Part shown: piece after piece, positions 50,669 through 59,152 of the stretch | Numbering within the stretch: position 1 is the first letter of the stretch | Layout: each line of letters begins with the position of its first letter | Position numbers and translations under genes: made by a program | The notes under the pieces: model-generated | What the model was told of the DNA's origin: nothing | The model's database searches: none | Seen by the model: only the letters and a program-made list of their open reading frames with translations | Assembly (NCBI RefSeq): GCF_006439395.2 | Contig: NZ_CP083950.1 | Coordinates: 4,267,001 to 4,331,000 of the forward strand | Source: Mesorhizobium sp. B4-1-4 | Lineage (GTDB): Bacteria > Pseudomonadota > Alphaproteobacteria > Rhizobiales > Rhizobiaceae | Direction of reading: 5' to 3' | Length of the DNA stretch: 64,000 nt

Positions 50669-51619
50669 ATGTACAATTACCTCGATTTCGAAAAGCCGGT
50701 GCAGGATCTTGAGCTCAAGATCCTCGAGCTGAAGAAGCTTGCCGAGAACGGCGAGGCGGTCGATGTCGCCGATGAGATCACCCGGTTGGAAAAGCGGTCG
50801 CGCGATGCCTTGCGCGATCTCTACAAGGCGCTGACGCCGTGGCAGAAGGTGCAGGTGGCGCGCCACTCCGACAGGCCGCATTGCGTCGACTACATCAAGG
50901 GCCTGTTCAGTGACTTCACGCCGCTCGCCGGCGACCGCAATTTCGGCGAGGACCAGGCGATCGTCGGCGGTTTCGCCCGTTTCCGCGGCGAGCCGGTGGC
51001 GATCATCGGCCAGGAAAAGGGTTCGGACACGACAAGCCGCCTGAAGCACAATTTCGGTTCTGTGCGCCCCGAGGGTTATCGCAAGGCCGTGCGGCTGATG
51101 GAGCTTGCCGACCGCTTCAAGATTCCGCTCCTGACGCTGGTCGACACCGCGGGCGCCTATCCCGGCGTCGGTGCCGAAGAGCGCGGCCAGGCCGAAGCCA
51201 TTGCCCGCTCGACCTCGGCCTGCCTTGCGCTCAAGGTACCTTCGATCTCCGTGGTCATCGGCGAAGGCGGCTCGGGCGGCGCCATCGCCATCGCCACCGC
51301 CAATCGCGTCTATATGCTCGAACATGCCATCTATTCGGTGATTTCGCCGGAGGGTGCGGCTTCGATCCTGTGGCGCGACACCACGCGCTCCAAGGACGCG
51401 GCGACCAACATGAAGATCACCGCGCAGGATCTTTTGGAACTGAAGATCATCGACGCCATCATCCCCGAGCCGATGGGCGGCGCCCAGCGTGCGCCCGAGA
51501 AGGTGATTGCCGCGACTGGCGACCTCATCGCCAAGACGATGAAGGAATTCGCCGGCGCCAACACCGATTTCCGCGAACAGCGCCGCGAGAAATACCTGGC
51601 GATGGGCCGCAGCCTCTGA
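50669..51619 (+). CDS. accA: Acetyl-CoA carboxylase carboxyltransferase subunit alpha
   Basis: 316 residues from the ATG at 50669 (MYNYLDFEKPVQDLELKILE). With AccD it transfers the carboxyl group from biotin to acetyl-CoA, giving malonyl-CoA for fatty acid synthesis. Typical blocks: GDRNFGEDQAIVGGFARFRG, FGSVRPEGYRKAVRLMELAD, TLVDTAGAYPGVGAEERGQA, VVIGEGGSGGAIAIATAN and ISPEGAASILWRDTTRSKDA. The order xerD-accA is conserved in rhizobia. The frame from 50615 adds residues unlike AccA. Confidence 0.97.
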   Translation: MYNYLDFEKPVQDLELKILELKKLAENGEAVDVADEITRLEKRSRDALRDLYKALTPWQKVQVARHSDRPHCVDYIKGLFSDFTPLAGDRNFGEDQAIVGGFARFRGEPVAIIGQEKGSDTTSRLKHNFGSVRPEGYRKAVRLMELADRFKIPLLTLVDTAGAYPGVGAEERGQAEAIARSTSACLALKVPSISVVIGEGGSGGAIAIATANRVYMLEHAIYSVISPEGAASILWRDTTRSKDAATNMKITAQDLLELKIIDAIIPEPMGGAQRAPEKVIAATGDLIAKTMKEFAGANTDFREQRREKYLAMGRSL

Positions 51620-51859
51620 CCGCCTGACAGCGCAAAGAGGCCATCGGAAGCTGCCTGCCCACCGCAATGTGGCGGCAATGAGCGCTTTCGCCACAAAAAT
51701 GCCGCCGGATTCGGTTCAATGAAATTGCCGTGAGGGGTTGGTCGAAGCTTGCGGTAAGGAATTTTCAAGGTTAACGGGCTTACGGTCCGTCGGTGTTCAG
51801 CATGCGGGCTTGGCTGTTGCGAAGCCATTGGCCCGAGGAAAAAAGACATAGCCCTATCC

Positions 51860-53188
51860 ATGTTTGCCAAGCTCGCCCGCACCGGAGTCGTCGCCGCCTC
51901 GATAGCCATCGCCGGCTGCAATGATTCGTCGATGAAGGATTTTGCGCCTGAGGCCAACAAGCCGCTGCCCGACAAGATCCTGGCCGACATGAGGGCCAAG
52001 GGCATGGTGCGCACCTCTTCGGTGATGGCGCGTATCTTCAAGGAAGAGGGCAAGCTGGAGATCTGGAAGGCCAAGACCAACGGCCGCTACGACATGGTGG
52101 CGAGCTACGACATCTGCAAATGGTCGGGCAAGCTCGGACCGAAATACACCGAAGGCGACCGCCAGGCGCCGGAAGGCTTCTACACGGTCCGTCCGGCGCA
52201 GATGAATCCGCGCTCGAACTACCATCTGTCCTTCAACATCGGTTTTCCCAACGCCTATGACCGCGCCAACGGCCGCACTGGCCAGAATCTGATGGTGCAC
52301 GGCGCCTGTTCGTCGTCGGGCTGCTATTCGATGACGGACGCGCAGATCGAGCAGATTTATGCCTTCGGCCGCGACGCCTTCCAGGGTGGCCAGACCGAAT
52401 TCCAGGTTCAGGCCTTCCCGTTCCGCATGACCGCCGCCAACATGGCGCGCTACCGCAACGACCCGAACTATGAATTCTGGAAGATGCTGAAGGTCGGCTA
52501 CGACAATTTCGAGATCACCAAGGTGCCGCCGAAGGTTGATGTCTGCGAGAAACGCTATGTCTTCAACCAGGTCGCCCCCGAAGGCACGACCTTCAATCCA
52601 ACCGGCCCCTGCCCGGCGATGTCGCAGCCGGATTCTCTCAAGACGGCCTACGCCGATTATGAGAAAAGCTATGACGCGGCATTCGGCAGCGCGCTGAAAT
52701 CCAGTACGCCCGCCCCCAAGCCGACCATCGCCGGCGTCAAGGAAGCCAGCATCGTCTCCGACTGGTCCAAGCGCCGGGCGCGCGGCGAGCGCGTGCCGAT
52801 CGACCCGCCGTCAGTCAACGCCGACGGCTCGGTGACCGAGACGACCCGCATGGGCCGCATCGATTCGCCCGCTGGCCGCAAGATGGCGGCACTTGATGCC
52901 GAAAAAGCCGCCAAGCAGAAGGCCGAGGAACAGAGGCTGGCTGCCATAGAGGCGGCCAAGCAAGCCAAGGAAGCCGCCAAGGCACAGGCTCTGGCCGAAA
53001 AGGAAGCCGCCAAGGCGCAAGCTGTGGCTGAAAAGGAAGCAGCCAAGCAAGCCAAGCAAGCCCCTGTCGCCACGGCGACCATCGCCGCCCCCACCGAGGC
53101 GCCACCGGCCGAAACGCAGGCGGCGAGCGCCGAGGAGAGCCGGGTTACCAAGCTGAAGAACAAGCTGCTCGGCATGTTCGGCGGCTGA
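51860..53188 (+). CDS. Lipoprotein L,D-transpeptidase (YafK/YkuD type)
   Basis: 442 residues. The N-terminus is a lipoprotein signal (VVAASIAIAGC, Cys20). The L,D-transpeptidase active site is at about 145-156: MVHGACSSSGCYSMTD, with the catalytic Cys and preceding His-Gly. The C-terminal third is a Lys/Ala/Glu-rich helical region with near-repeats (EAAKAQALAEKEAAKAQAVA) that may span the envelope or bind peptidoglycan. Such enzymes form 3-3 cross-links or attach proteins to peptidoglycan, a known feature of rhizobial walls. It is monocistronic or shared with tusA 11 bases downstream. Confidence 0.86.
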   Translation: MFAKLARTGVVAASIAIAGCNDSSMKDFAPEANKPLPDKILADMRAKGMVRTSSVMARIFKEEGKLEIWKAKTNGRYDMVASYDICKWSGKLGPKYTEGDRQAPEGFYTVRPAQMNPRSNYHLSFNIGFPNAYDRANGRTGQNLMVHGACSSSGCYSMTDAQIEQIYAFGRDAFQGGQTEFQVQAFPFRMTAANMARYRNDPNYEFWKMLKVGYDNFEITKVPPKVDVCEKRYVFNQVAPEGTTFNPTGPCPAMSQPDSLKTAYADYEKSYDAAFGSALKSSTPAPKPTIAGVKEASIVSDWSKRRARGERVPIDPPSVNADGSVTETTRMGRIDSPAGRKMAALDAEKAAKQKAEEQRLAAIEAAKQAKEAAKAQALAEKEAAKAQAVAEKEAAKQAKQAPVATATIAAPTEAPPAETQAASAEESRVTKLKNKLLGMFGG

Positions 53189-53198
53189 GGTTTTCACC

Positions 53199-53438
53199 TT
53201 GGCCGAAGTGACAGCCATCTACGACCTCAAGGGGCTGAACTGCCCCCTGCCCGTGTTGAAAGCGAAAAAGCGTCTGGCCGGGATGCAGCCGGGCGGCCGG
53301 CTCTGGCTTGAGACCACCGATCCGCTGGCTGTCATCGACATCCCGGCATTCTGCGCCGATAGCGGCCATCAACTGATCGAGACTTCAGCCATTTCCGGTG
53401 GCCACCGCTTTCTGGTCGAGCGCGGCGAGACGATCTGA
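53199..53438 (+). CDS. TusA-family sulfur transfer protein
   Basis: 79 residues. The start is TTG at 53199, ten bases after the transpeptidase stop; no in-frame ATG is available nearby. The TusA fold shows the active-site motif in LKGLNCPLPVLKAKKRLAGM (Cys-Pro-x-Pro). The remainder, RLWLETTDPLAVIDIPAFCA, is the characteristic beta-alpha-beta unit. Family members relay persulfide sulfur for tRNA thiolation or molybdenum cofactor. The partner IscS/TusBCD is not in the window. Confidence 0.88.
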   Translation: MAEVTAIYDLKGLNCPLPVLKAKKRLAGMQPGGRLWLETTDPLAVIDIPAFCADSGHQLIETSAISGGHRFLVERGETI

Positions 53439-53459
53439 GAGCGCTTTCTGCAGGGTTGG

Positions 53460-53635
53460 CGCTGCCCTCATTACCCCGCCGGGCATTTCTCCCGTAGAGT
53501 AACGGGGAGAAAGACGCTGCCGCCGACCGCTTCGCCAACCGCCAGCGTTGTAGAAGCACCGGCGTTGCGGCCATCTCCCTTCTCCCCGTCACTATACGCC
53601 GAGAAGGTGGCGGCAGATGAGGCGCGGCGCGACGT
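53460..53635. repeat. Intergenic repeat block with TCTCCCC hairpins
   Basis: Between the convergent tusA and CobW genes. Two hairpins are visible: TCTCCCGT pairing with ACGGGGAGA (about 53489-53511), and CTTCTCCCCGT pairing with the imperfect ATACGCCGAGAAG (about 53580-53606). The second, followed by GGTGGCGGCAGATGAGG, resembles the CTTCTCCCCGTCACTATACG repeat of Mesorhizobium. Confidence 0.55.
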
Positions 53636-53662
53636 TATGAGAATTGATTGGACCCGAAAGCG

Positions 53663-54787
53663 CTACCGCCCGGCGATCGCCAGCGGATTGTTTTCCAACG
53701 CCGCGCGGTCGGGCGTGTCGATCGATGGCTGGTTGGTGAAGGCGGCGAACAGCCGGCGCACATAGTCTTCCGGCATGTCCAGCGTGATCAGCACCAGCCG
53801 CGTGCCTCGCTGGCCGTCCGGCCAGGAAGGCAGCCGCGCCGGCGGATGCAGGATTTTCTGCACGCCATGTACGACCAGCGGCCGCGACGGATCTTCCTTG
53901 AGTTCGATGACCCCCTTCATGCGCAGCAGGCGCTCGCCATGCGCGGAACGCAAAAGGTCGAGGAACATCTCGATCGCCGAGAATGGCACCGGACCGTCAT
54001 GCACCAGCGAATAGGAGCGCACGCGCTGATCGTGCCGGTGGCCATGATGGTGACCATGATCATGACCATGACCGTGATCATGGTCACCATGGTGGTGATG
54101 GTCGTGATCGTGCGCCGCCTCCTCGCCGAGCCAGCGCCGCACGTCGGCGGATTTGGTGGCGGGATTGTAAAGGCCGCAGTCAAACAGCGCCGCGACGCCT
54201 GTCCCAGTATCGGCGGCATCAAGCAGTTCGGCACCCGGGTTGATCTGCCGCAGGCGTGCCCGCAACCTGTCGAGGTCAGCGGGATCGGTCACCAGCTCGG
54301 CCTTGCTCAAGACGATGCGGTCGGCGACCGCGACCTGCTTGACCGCCTCGACATGGGCGTCGAACGTGGCATTGCCATTGACGGCATCGACCAAAGTGAT
54401 GACGCCGTCGAGCCGGAAGGCCTGGACCAGCGCCGGATGCGCCATGACCGACTGCAGCACCGGCGCCGGATCGGCAAGCCCCGTGGTCTCGACGATGACG
54501 CGCGCGAGCCGGGCGAGGCGGCCGGTCTGCAGCCGGTCGACCAGGTCGGCCAGCGTGTCGACCAGTTCGCCGCGCACCGTGCAGCACAGGCAGCCGTCCG
54601 AAAGCTGGATGATGCCGTCGGACGCCTGCTCCACCAGCAGATGGTCGATCGCCACCTCGCCATATTCATTGATGATGACCGCCGTGTCGGCCAGCGCCGG
54701 ATCCTTCAGGAGCCGGTTGAGCAGCGTCGTCTTGCCGGCGCCGAGAAAGCCGGTCAGCACCGAGACGGGAACGGGGAAGCCGCTCAT
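53663..54787 (-). CDS. CobW-family (COG0523) metal GTPase
   Basis: 374 residues with the G3E GTPase signatures: Walker A TGFLGAGKTTLLN (about 12-24), the CXCC motif DGCLCCTVRGEL (about 64-75), LVDAVNGNATFDAHVEAVKQ and the base-recognition SKAEL. A loop about residues 222-250 is very rich in His and Asp, and the CobW C-terminal domain follows. COG0523 proteins act as zinc or cobalt metallochaperones. Because the cob genes are 17 kb away and the gene lies beside a D,D-carboxypeptidase, a zinc role is as likely as a B12 role. It starts three bases after the carboxypeptidase stop. Confidence 0.88.
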   Translation of the reverse strand: MSGFPVPVSVLTGFLGAGKTTLLNRLLKDPALADTAVIINEYGEVAIDHLLVEQASDGIIQLSDGCLCCTVRGELVDTLADLVDRLQTGRLARLARVIVETTGLADPAPVLQSVMAHPALVQAFRLDGVITLVDAVNGNATFDAHVEAVKQVAVADRIVLSKAELVTDPADLDRLRARLRQINPGAELLDAADTGTGVAALFDCGLYNPATKSADVRRWLGEEAAHDHDHHHHGDHDHGHGHDHGHHHGHRHDQRVRSYSLVHDGPVPFSAIEMFLDLLRSAHGERLLRMKGVIELKEDPSRPLVVHGVQKILHPPARLPSWPDGQRGTRLVLITLDMPEDYVRRLFAAFTNQPSIDTPDRAALENNPLAIAGR

Positions 54788-54790
54788 TGG

Positions 54791-55954
54791 CTAATTCGCG
54801 GCTTTGACCGGCTGGTCGCCCTGGGCAGCCGAACCCGCCATGGTCGGACCGGCGCCGGCCGGCACCGGCATGTCAGGCCGCCAGCTTGGGATCGGCACGT
54901 CGGCATACTGCTGCTCGCCCTCGTCGAGCATCGCCTTCGGTGCCGGACCGGTGGCGCCGCCGAGGCCGACGGCAACCAGCGTCGGCACATGATCGAGCTT
55001 CTCCCGATAAGGCGATTTCGACCCGTCCTTGGCGGCCGCTGGCGGCGCCTCGGACTGCTCCTCCCGCTTCCTCTTCTTGCAGATCTCGTCATGCATGTCG
55101 TTGGGAGAGACGGTGTCGCCGTAAGGCGCCAGCGTCGTGATTGTCGTAGAGCCGGCGTCCGGCGTGTCAAAACCCTGGTCGAGCAGCCTGGCCGCGGCTT
55201 GGGCACGGCTGACCGCCGATTTCTCGCCGAGCACAACCGCCACCAGCGTGCGGCCGTTGCGGGTCGCCGAGCCGATCATGTTGAATCCGGAAGAGCAGAC
55301 AAAGCCTGTCTTCATGCCATCGGCGCCGGGATAGCGGCCGATCAGGAGATTGTAGTTCGGGATCGCCTTCTTGCCGACCGCAAGCCCCTCGATAGAGAAC
55401 CACGGCGCATATTGCGGAAACTCGCGGCGGATCGCCATCACCAGGATCGAAAGGTCGCGCGCCGTCGTGTACTGGTCGGGCGAGTAGAGGCCGTTCGGAT
55501 TGACGAAATGGGTGCCGTTCATACCGAGCCGGGCCGCTTCGGCGTTCATGCGTTCGGCGAAGGCGGCTTGCGAGCCGCCGACATTCTCGCCGACAGCCAT
55601 GGCGATGTCGTTGGCCGACTTGACCAGCATCATCTTCAGCGCATTGTCGAGCCGCATCACCGAACCCGGCTTGAAGCCCATCTTGCTCGGCGGCTCGGCG
55701 GCGGAATGTTTCGTCACCTTGATCGGCGAATCAAGCTGGACTTCACCGGCCGCGATCGCCCGGAAGGTCACGTAAGCGGTCATCAGCTTGCTGAGCGAGG
55801 CCGGATACCAGCGCTTGAACGCATCCTGCTGCTGCAGGATCTGGCCGCTTTTCAGGTCGAAGACAACCACCGGATTGGCCAGCGCCGGCCCGGCCAGGAC
55901 CGACAGCACGATTGCGCCGGCCGAGAATAGTCTGAGGAAATGCCTGTGCCGCAT
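54791..55954 (-). CDS. D-alanyl-D-alanine carboxypeptidase (PBP5/6 family)
   Basis: 387 residues with a signal peptide (about 1-26, RLFSAGAIVLSVLAGPALA) and the SXXK nucleophile motif PASLSKLM (Ser53, Lys56), the SXN motif VKSANDIA (113-115) and the KTG motif DGMKTGFV (215-217). It is a low-molecular-weight penicillin-binding protein trimming the terminal D-Ala of peptidoglycan stem peptides in the periplasm. The C-terminal about 110 residues are Pro/Ala/Lys-rich and lack a clear PBP5 beta domain or amphipathic anchor. It is the first gene of a pair with the CobW gene. Confidence 0.92.
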   Translation of the reverse strand: MRHRHFLRLFSAGAIVLSVLAGPALANPVVVFDLKSGQILQQQDAFKRWYPASLSKLMTAYVTFRAIAAGEVQLDSPIKVTKHSAAEPPSKMGFKPGSVMRLDNALKMMLVKSANDIAMAVGENVGGSQAAFAERMNAEAARLGMNGTHFVNPNGLYSPDQYTTARDLSILVMAIRREFPQYAPWFSIEGLAVGKKAIPNYNLLIGRYPGADGMKTGFVCSSGFNMIGSATRNGRTLVAVVLGEKSAVSRAQAAARLLDQGFDTPDAGSTTITTLAPYGDTVSPNDMHDEICKKRKREEQSEAPPAAAKDGSKSPYREKLDHVPTLVAVGLGGATGPAPKAMLDEGEQQYADVPIPSWRPDMPVPAGAGPTMAGSAAQGDQPVKAAN

Positions 55955-55997
55955 GATCTAATCCGAAATCGCCTCTTGCCCTGATTGCCCCTGGCTC

Positions 55998-56014
55998 CGT
56001 AAGATTTCGTTACG
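55998..56014. promoter_or_regulatory. CGTAA-N7-TTACG inverted repeat
   Basis: A perfect inverted repeat with seven-base spacing, 44 bases upstream of the carboxypeptidase start. It has the geometry of a CtrA site but differs at one base in each arm (GTAA/TTAC). Confidence 0.3.
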
Positions 56015-56112
56015 TGACCGCCAGCATAATGGGTCCGCCCCTCAAAAACGGACCGCATCGTCGCGGTGCTATTTACCCTATGTGACGCCAACATGGCAAA
56101 GTGCCTGACAAT

Positions 56113-56152
56113 CACAATTGCAGAACACCGGGCACAATTGCAAAATACCCGG
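56113..56152 (+). repeat. Tandem 20-base repeat before the amidohydrolase gene
   Basis: CACAATTGCAGAACACCGGG (56113-56132) and CACAATTGCAAAATACCCGG (56133-56152) are adjacent direct repeats with few mismatches. They lie 38-77 bases upstream of the ATG, each containing the palindrome CAATTG. A candidate operator. Confidence 0.5.
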
Positions 56153-56189
56153 CTGAAACCGGCCGCTCCAACAACGAAATGGAACCATC

Positions 56190-57353
56190 ATGCCAATCCT
56201 GAACCGCGCCGCCGAAATGCAGGACGAAGTTGCCGGCTGGCGCCGGCATCTGCACCAGACGCCGGAGCTGAACTTCGATGTCTTCAAGACGGCGGCCTTC
56301 GTCGCCGAAAAGCTGAAGGAGTTCGGTTGCGACGACGTGGTGACCGGCCTTGGCAAGACCGGCGTCGTCGGCATCATCCGCGGCCGTCAGGGCGAAGGCA
56401 CCACAATCGGCCTGCGCGCCGACATGGATGCGCTCCCGCTCAACGAGATACCGGGCAAACCCTACGCTTCGACCGTTCCCGGCAAGATGCATGCCTGCGG
56501 CCATGACGGCCATACCGCGATGCTGCTCGGTGCCGCGAAATACCTTGCCGAGACACGCAATTTCGCCGGCTCGGTGGCGGTGATCTTCCAGCCGGCGGAG
56601 GAAGGCGGCGGCGGCGGCCACGAGATGGTCAAGGACGGCATGATGGAGCGCTTCGACATCTCCAGGGTGTTCGGCATGCACAACATGCCGGGCCTGCCTG
56701 TCGGACAGTTCGCCATCCGCCCAGGCCCGATCATGGCGGCGACGGCCGAATTCACCATCACCGTGAAGGGCCGGGGCGGCCATGCCGCGATGCCGCATGG
56801 CACGATCGATCCGATCGTCATCGCCAGCCAGTTGGTCGGCGCGCTCCAGACGATCGCCTCGCGCAGCACCGATCCAGTCGAAGCCGTGGTTGTCTCGGTG
56901 ACCAAGTTTCATGCCGGCGACGCCTACAACATCATTCCCGAATCGGCCGAGATCGCCGGCACCGTGCGCACCTTGCGCAAGGAGGTCGCCAGGAAGTCGG
57001 AAGAGCGCATCCGTGCCATCTGCGAGGGCCTGGCGACCGCCTTCGGCGCCAGGATCGAAGTCGACTACGATGCCAACTACCCGGTGACGTTCAACCACGC
57101 GGAAGAGACCGTCTTCGCCAGCGACGTTGCGGCCGACGTGGCGGGCGACGCCCATGTCCACCGGGGCATCCAGCCGGTGATGGGCGGCGAGGATTTCTCC
57201 TACATGCTGGAAGCCCGGCCCGGCGCCTTCATCTTCATCGGCAATGGCGATACGGCCGGTCTCCACAACCCGGCCTACGACTTCAACGACGAAGCCATCC
57301 CCCACGGCATGAGCTACTGGGTGAAGCTGGCGGAAACGGCGCTGGCCGCCTGA
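56190..57353 (+). CDS. M20 family amidohydrolase (hippurate hydrolase-like)
   Basis: 387 residues from the ATG at 56190 (MPILNRAAEMQDEV). Dinuclear zinc site and catalytic residues are visible: LRADMDALPLNE, KMHACGHDGHTAMLLGAAKY, QPAEEGGGGGHEMVK, GMHNMPGLPVGQFA and PVMGGEDFSYMLEARP. The central dimerisation domain holds TVKGRGGHAAMPHG. It hydrolyses an N-acyl amino acid or a related amide; rhizobial relatives include indole-3-acetyl-amino acid and hippurate hydrolases. The substrate is unresolved. Confidence 0.92.
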   Translation: MPILNRAAEMQDEVAGWRRHLHQTPELNFDVFKTAAFVAEKLKEFGCDDVVTGLGKTGVVGIIRGRQGEGTTIGLRADMDALPLNEIPGKPYASTVPGKMHACGHDGHTAMLLGAAKYLAETRNFAGSVAVIFQPAEEGGGGGHEMVKDGMMERFDISRVFGMHNMPGLPVGQFAIRPGPIMAATAEFTITVKGRGGHAAMPHGTIDPIVIASQLVGALQTIASRSTDPVEAVVVSVTKFHAGDAYNIIPESAEIAGTVRTLRKEVARKSEERIRAICEGLATAFGARIEVDYDANYPVTFNHAEETVFASDVAADVAGDAHVHRGIQPVMGGEDFSYMLEARPGAFIFIGNGDTAGLHNPAYDFNDEAIPHGMSYWVKLAETALAA

Positions 57354-57437
57354 CGGCTGGCCTGCGGGTGCCGGCCGAATTGCCTTCGGCCGGCCTCTTG
57401 GCGAAACGGTCCGAAGCGGCTATGTGTCGGGCCGCGT

Positions 57438-57514
57438 GGTCCCGTAGCTCAGTAGGATAGAGCGGCAGATTCCTAATCTGTAGGTCACAGGTTCGATTCC
57501 TGTCGGGATCACCA
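57438..57514 (+). tRNA. tRNA-Arg (anticodon CCU), CCA encoded
   Basis: The acceptor stem GGTCCCG (57438-57444) pairs with CGGGATC (57504-57510), with one G-U pair. The D arm is GCTC/GAGC; the anticodon loop TTCCTAA (57470-57476) has CCT at 57472-57474. The T arm is ACAGG-TTCGATT-CCTGT, then ACCA (57511-57514). It reads AGG codons. Confidence 0.95.
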
Positions 57515-57909
57515 CGCAATTTCAGCTGCTTATGAAGTGCTGCCGTACTTTTCCGCGAGTTAGTACGGCGAATTCTGCCGTCAGTCGGCGAGCTATGCTC
57601 GTCAAGAAACTCCTCGGAAGGCGGCAATCAGGACCACTCACCCAAGATTTCCGCAAGCTGGGTTTTCGTTTCGCGGAAGACCTCGGTCTCGCCAACAAGG
57701 CGAGCTTTGCCTGATCCCAACGGCGATTCAGCAGCGGCCAACGAACCGAACGGCGATCGCTGAATTTTGCCTCCAAGGCTGTCGCAGGAGAGGCAGTTGA
57801 GCCCCGCCGTTCCAGAACTTGTGGCGCGATGATCCAGGCGTCGACAGCCTTTCGTGCCAGGGGAATCCCCCAGACCTGGCCGCAGTGACATTCATTTTAT
57901 CGACACCAT
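57515..57909. other. Region downstream of tRNA-Arg without a convincing gene
   Basis: Short open frames occur on both strands, e.g. a 60-codon plus-strand frame at 57532 and a minus-strand frame ending at 57628 whose last part (LVGETEVFRETKTQLAEILG) looks weakly protein-like. None has a good ribosome site or a recognisable family, so this may be decayed sequence. No direct repeat of the tRNA 3' end was found within the window. Confidence 0.4.
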
Positions 57910-57934
57910 GGAACTTTGGCGAGAAAGCGGGGTT
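57910..57934 (+). promoter_or_regulatory. EcfG-like promoter before the 140-residue unknown gene
   Basis: GGAAC (57910-57914), 16 bases, GGTT (57931-57934): a perfect -35 and three of four -10 bases of the EcfG consensus, with the same spacer as at 41661. It lies 77 bases before the ATG at 58012. Confidence 0.5.
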
Positions 57935-58011
57935 CAGAAGCGTGGCGATGGCGACCGGGCCTGTCGTTATCTCGGAAAATGAGGACAATCTGGCTCAACA
58001 GGAGCTTGACC

Positions 58012-58434
58012 ATGAAACACCAGACACTCGAACAACTGAACGTTATCGCAGAGGTGAACGCGGAATTTCCAACAATGACGCGCAGACAGCGCCTGGAGCG
58101 CTGGGCAAATCTCCTCGAGCGCCAACCGGAACGATGCCTGAGCGCGCTTCCCGGCACCGAATACATGAGTGCCAGGGAGCGCAACGAAGCGCATTGCCTG
58201 GCATCGCCGATCAGCATTGCGTTCGAAGATCCGATCCTGCGGGCGCAGGGCCTTGAAGACGACACCTACGGCGCGGCGCGGCGTTTTTTTGAACTGTCCA
58301 ACTGGCAATTGCATCGCATCGTTTGCCATTGTCATGTCGGTGCGACGATGAAGGCCGGATGGGTCGCACTTGGTGTGCGGGCCGCCATGAATGACGGTGT
58401 CTTTGCCAAGCTTAGAGCCCTGTTCAGGAGTTGA
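58012..58434 (+). CDS. Conserved-looking protein of unknown function
   Basis: 140 residues from the ATG at 58012, AGGAG eight bases upstream. Helical N-terminus (KHQTLEQLNVIAEVNAEFP), then TRRQRLERWANLLERQPE, SPISIAFEDPILRAQGLED, and a C-terminal part with RIVCHCHVGATMKAGWVALG. The paired Cys/His (CHCH) may bind metal. I do not recognise a named family. No neighbour suggests a pathway; the EcfG-like promoter suggests stress induction. Confidence 0.7.
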   Translation: MKHQTLEQLNVIAEVNAEFPTMTRRQRLERWANLLERQPERCLSALPGTEYMSARERNEAHCLASPISIAFEDPILRAQGLEDDTYGAARRFFELSNWQLHRIVCHCHVGATMKAGWVALGVRAAMNDGVFAKLRALFRS

Positions 58435-58734
58435 GACAAAGCAGGTCGACAGGCCGGTCTGATGGCCGCACCAACCGGCGCCATAGTCCCTTCAGTTGAC
58501 CTGCTACAATCGCTCGACCGAGCGTTTACTTGCTGCGTCCGGTGCGTCCCGCCGCGGCGGCGCCTCCTCATGTCTGCTCGCGGCCTCCGAATGCAGTCCG
58601 TTCTTCCTGAACCACGGAAACGGAGGAGGCGTTATCAACCTACTGAACGCGACCAGGAGTCAGACTTGGCTTCAACGCGAGCATCCGGTCGTTGAACGGG
58701 GCACTGAAGCAACCTCTCGAAACGAATGAGGCAA
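58435..58734. other. Intergenic region without recognised features
   Basis: 300 bases between the unknown gene and the terminator of the cupin gene, both transcripts converging. Only short frames of random composition were seen. Confidence 0.5.
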
Positions 58735-58772
58735 AGAAAAAGCCCGCTATGGCAAACCATGACGGGCTTCTT
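58735..58772 (-). terminator. Intrinsic terminator of the cupin gene
   Basis: On the minus strand, AGCCCGTCATGG and CCATAGCGGGCT form an imperfect stem (58741-58768) followed by TTTTTC. It lies about 30 bases after the cupin stop codon. Confidence 0.65.
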
Positions 58773-58798
58773 CATGTCTCGAAGCCGATCGGGCCGCC

Positions 58799-59152
58799 TC
58801 AGCCGACCCTGACCACGAAGTGCTTGGTCACCGGTTCGATGATCTTCCAGGTACCCTTGAAATCGGCTTCCACGACGAAGGCGTCGCCGGGGCCGACCTC
58901 GACGGGCGTGCCGCCGTCGGGGGTGATGATGACGCGGCCGGCGATCATATGCACGAACTCATAGTCGGTGTAGGTCGCGTGATAGGTGCCGGGCGTCGCC
59001 CGCCAGGTTCCCGACATCACCTTGCCGTCCTCTGTCGTGTGCTGGACGGCGGTTTGCATGGTCGGTCTGCCTTCGACCGCGATCCAGCCGGGTAGATCGC
59101 CAGCTTCCGCGTGCTCCACCGCGCCAAATTTAAGGATCGTCTTGTTTGTCAT
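58799..59152 (-). CDS. Cupin domain protein (DUF861-like)
   Basis: 117 residues from the ATG at 59152, GGAGC at fair spacing; the frame is open to 59236 but the addition does not fit. A single-domain cupin: MSGTWRATPGTYHATYTDYE, EFVHMIAGRVIITPDGGTPV and GPGDAFVVEADFKGTWKIIE follow the two cupin motifs of EutQ/DUF861-type proteins. The metal ligands appear partly conserved. It is transcribed in the same direction as the SorC regulator, 108 bases downstream, so it may belong to its unit. Confidence 0.85.
   Translation of the reverse strand: MTNKTILKFGAVEHAEAGDLPGWIAVEGRPTMQTAVQHTTEDGKVMSGTWRATPGTYHATYTDYEFVHMIAGRVIITPDGGTPVEVGPGDAFVVEADFKGTWKIIEPVTKHFVVRVG

Noticed and set aside
53663..54787. 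CobW-family gene assigned to cobalamin synthesis
   Set aside because: COG0523 proteins serve several metals. The gene pairs with a D,D-carboxypeptidase and is far from cobST, so a B12 role is not supported.
57532..57714. A 60-codon frame after tRNA-Arg as a gene
   Set aside because: No ribosome site, no family resemblance, and its composition is not protein-like overall.
58496..58729. Two overlapping 77-codon frames after the unknown 140-residue gene
   Set aside because: They overlap one another in different phases, lack start signals, and run into the terminator of the opposite-strand cupin gene.
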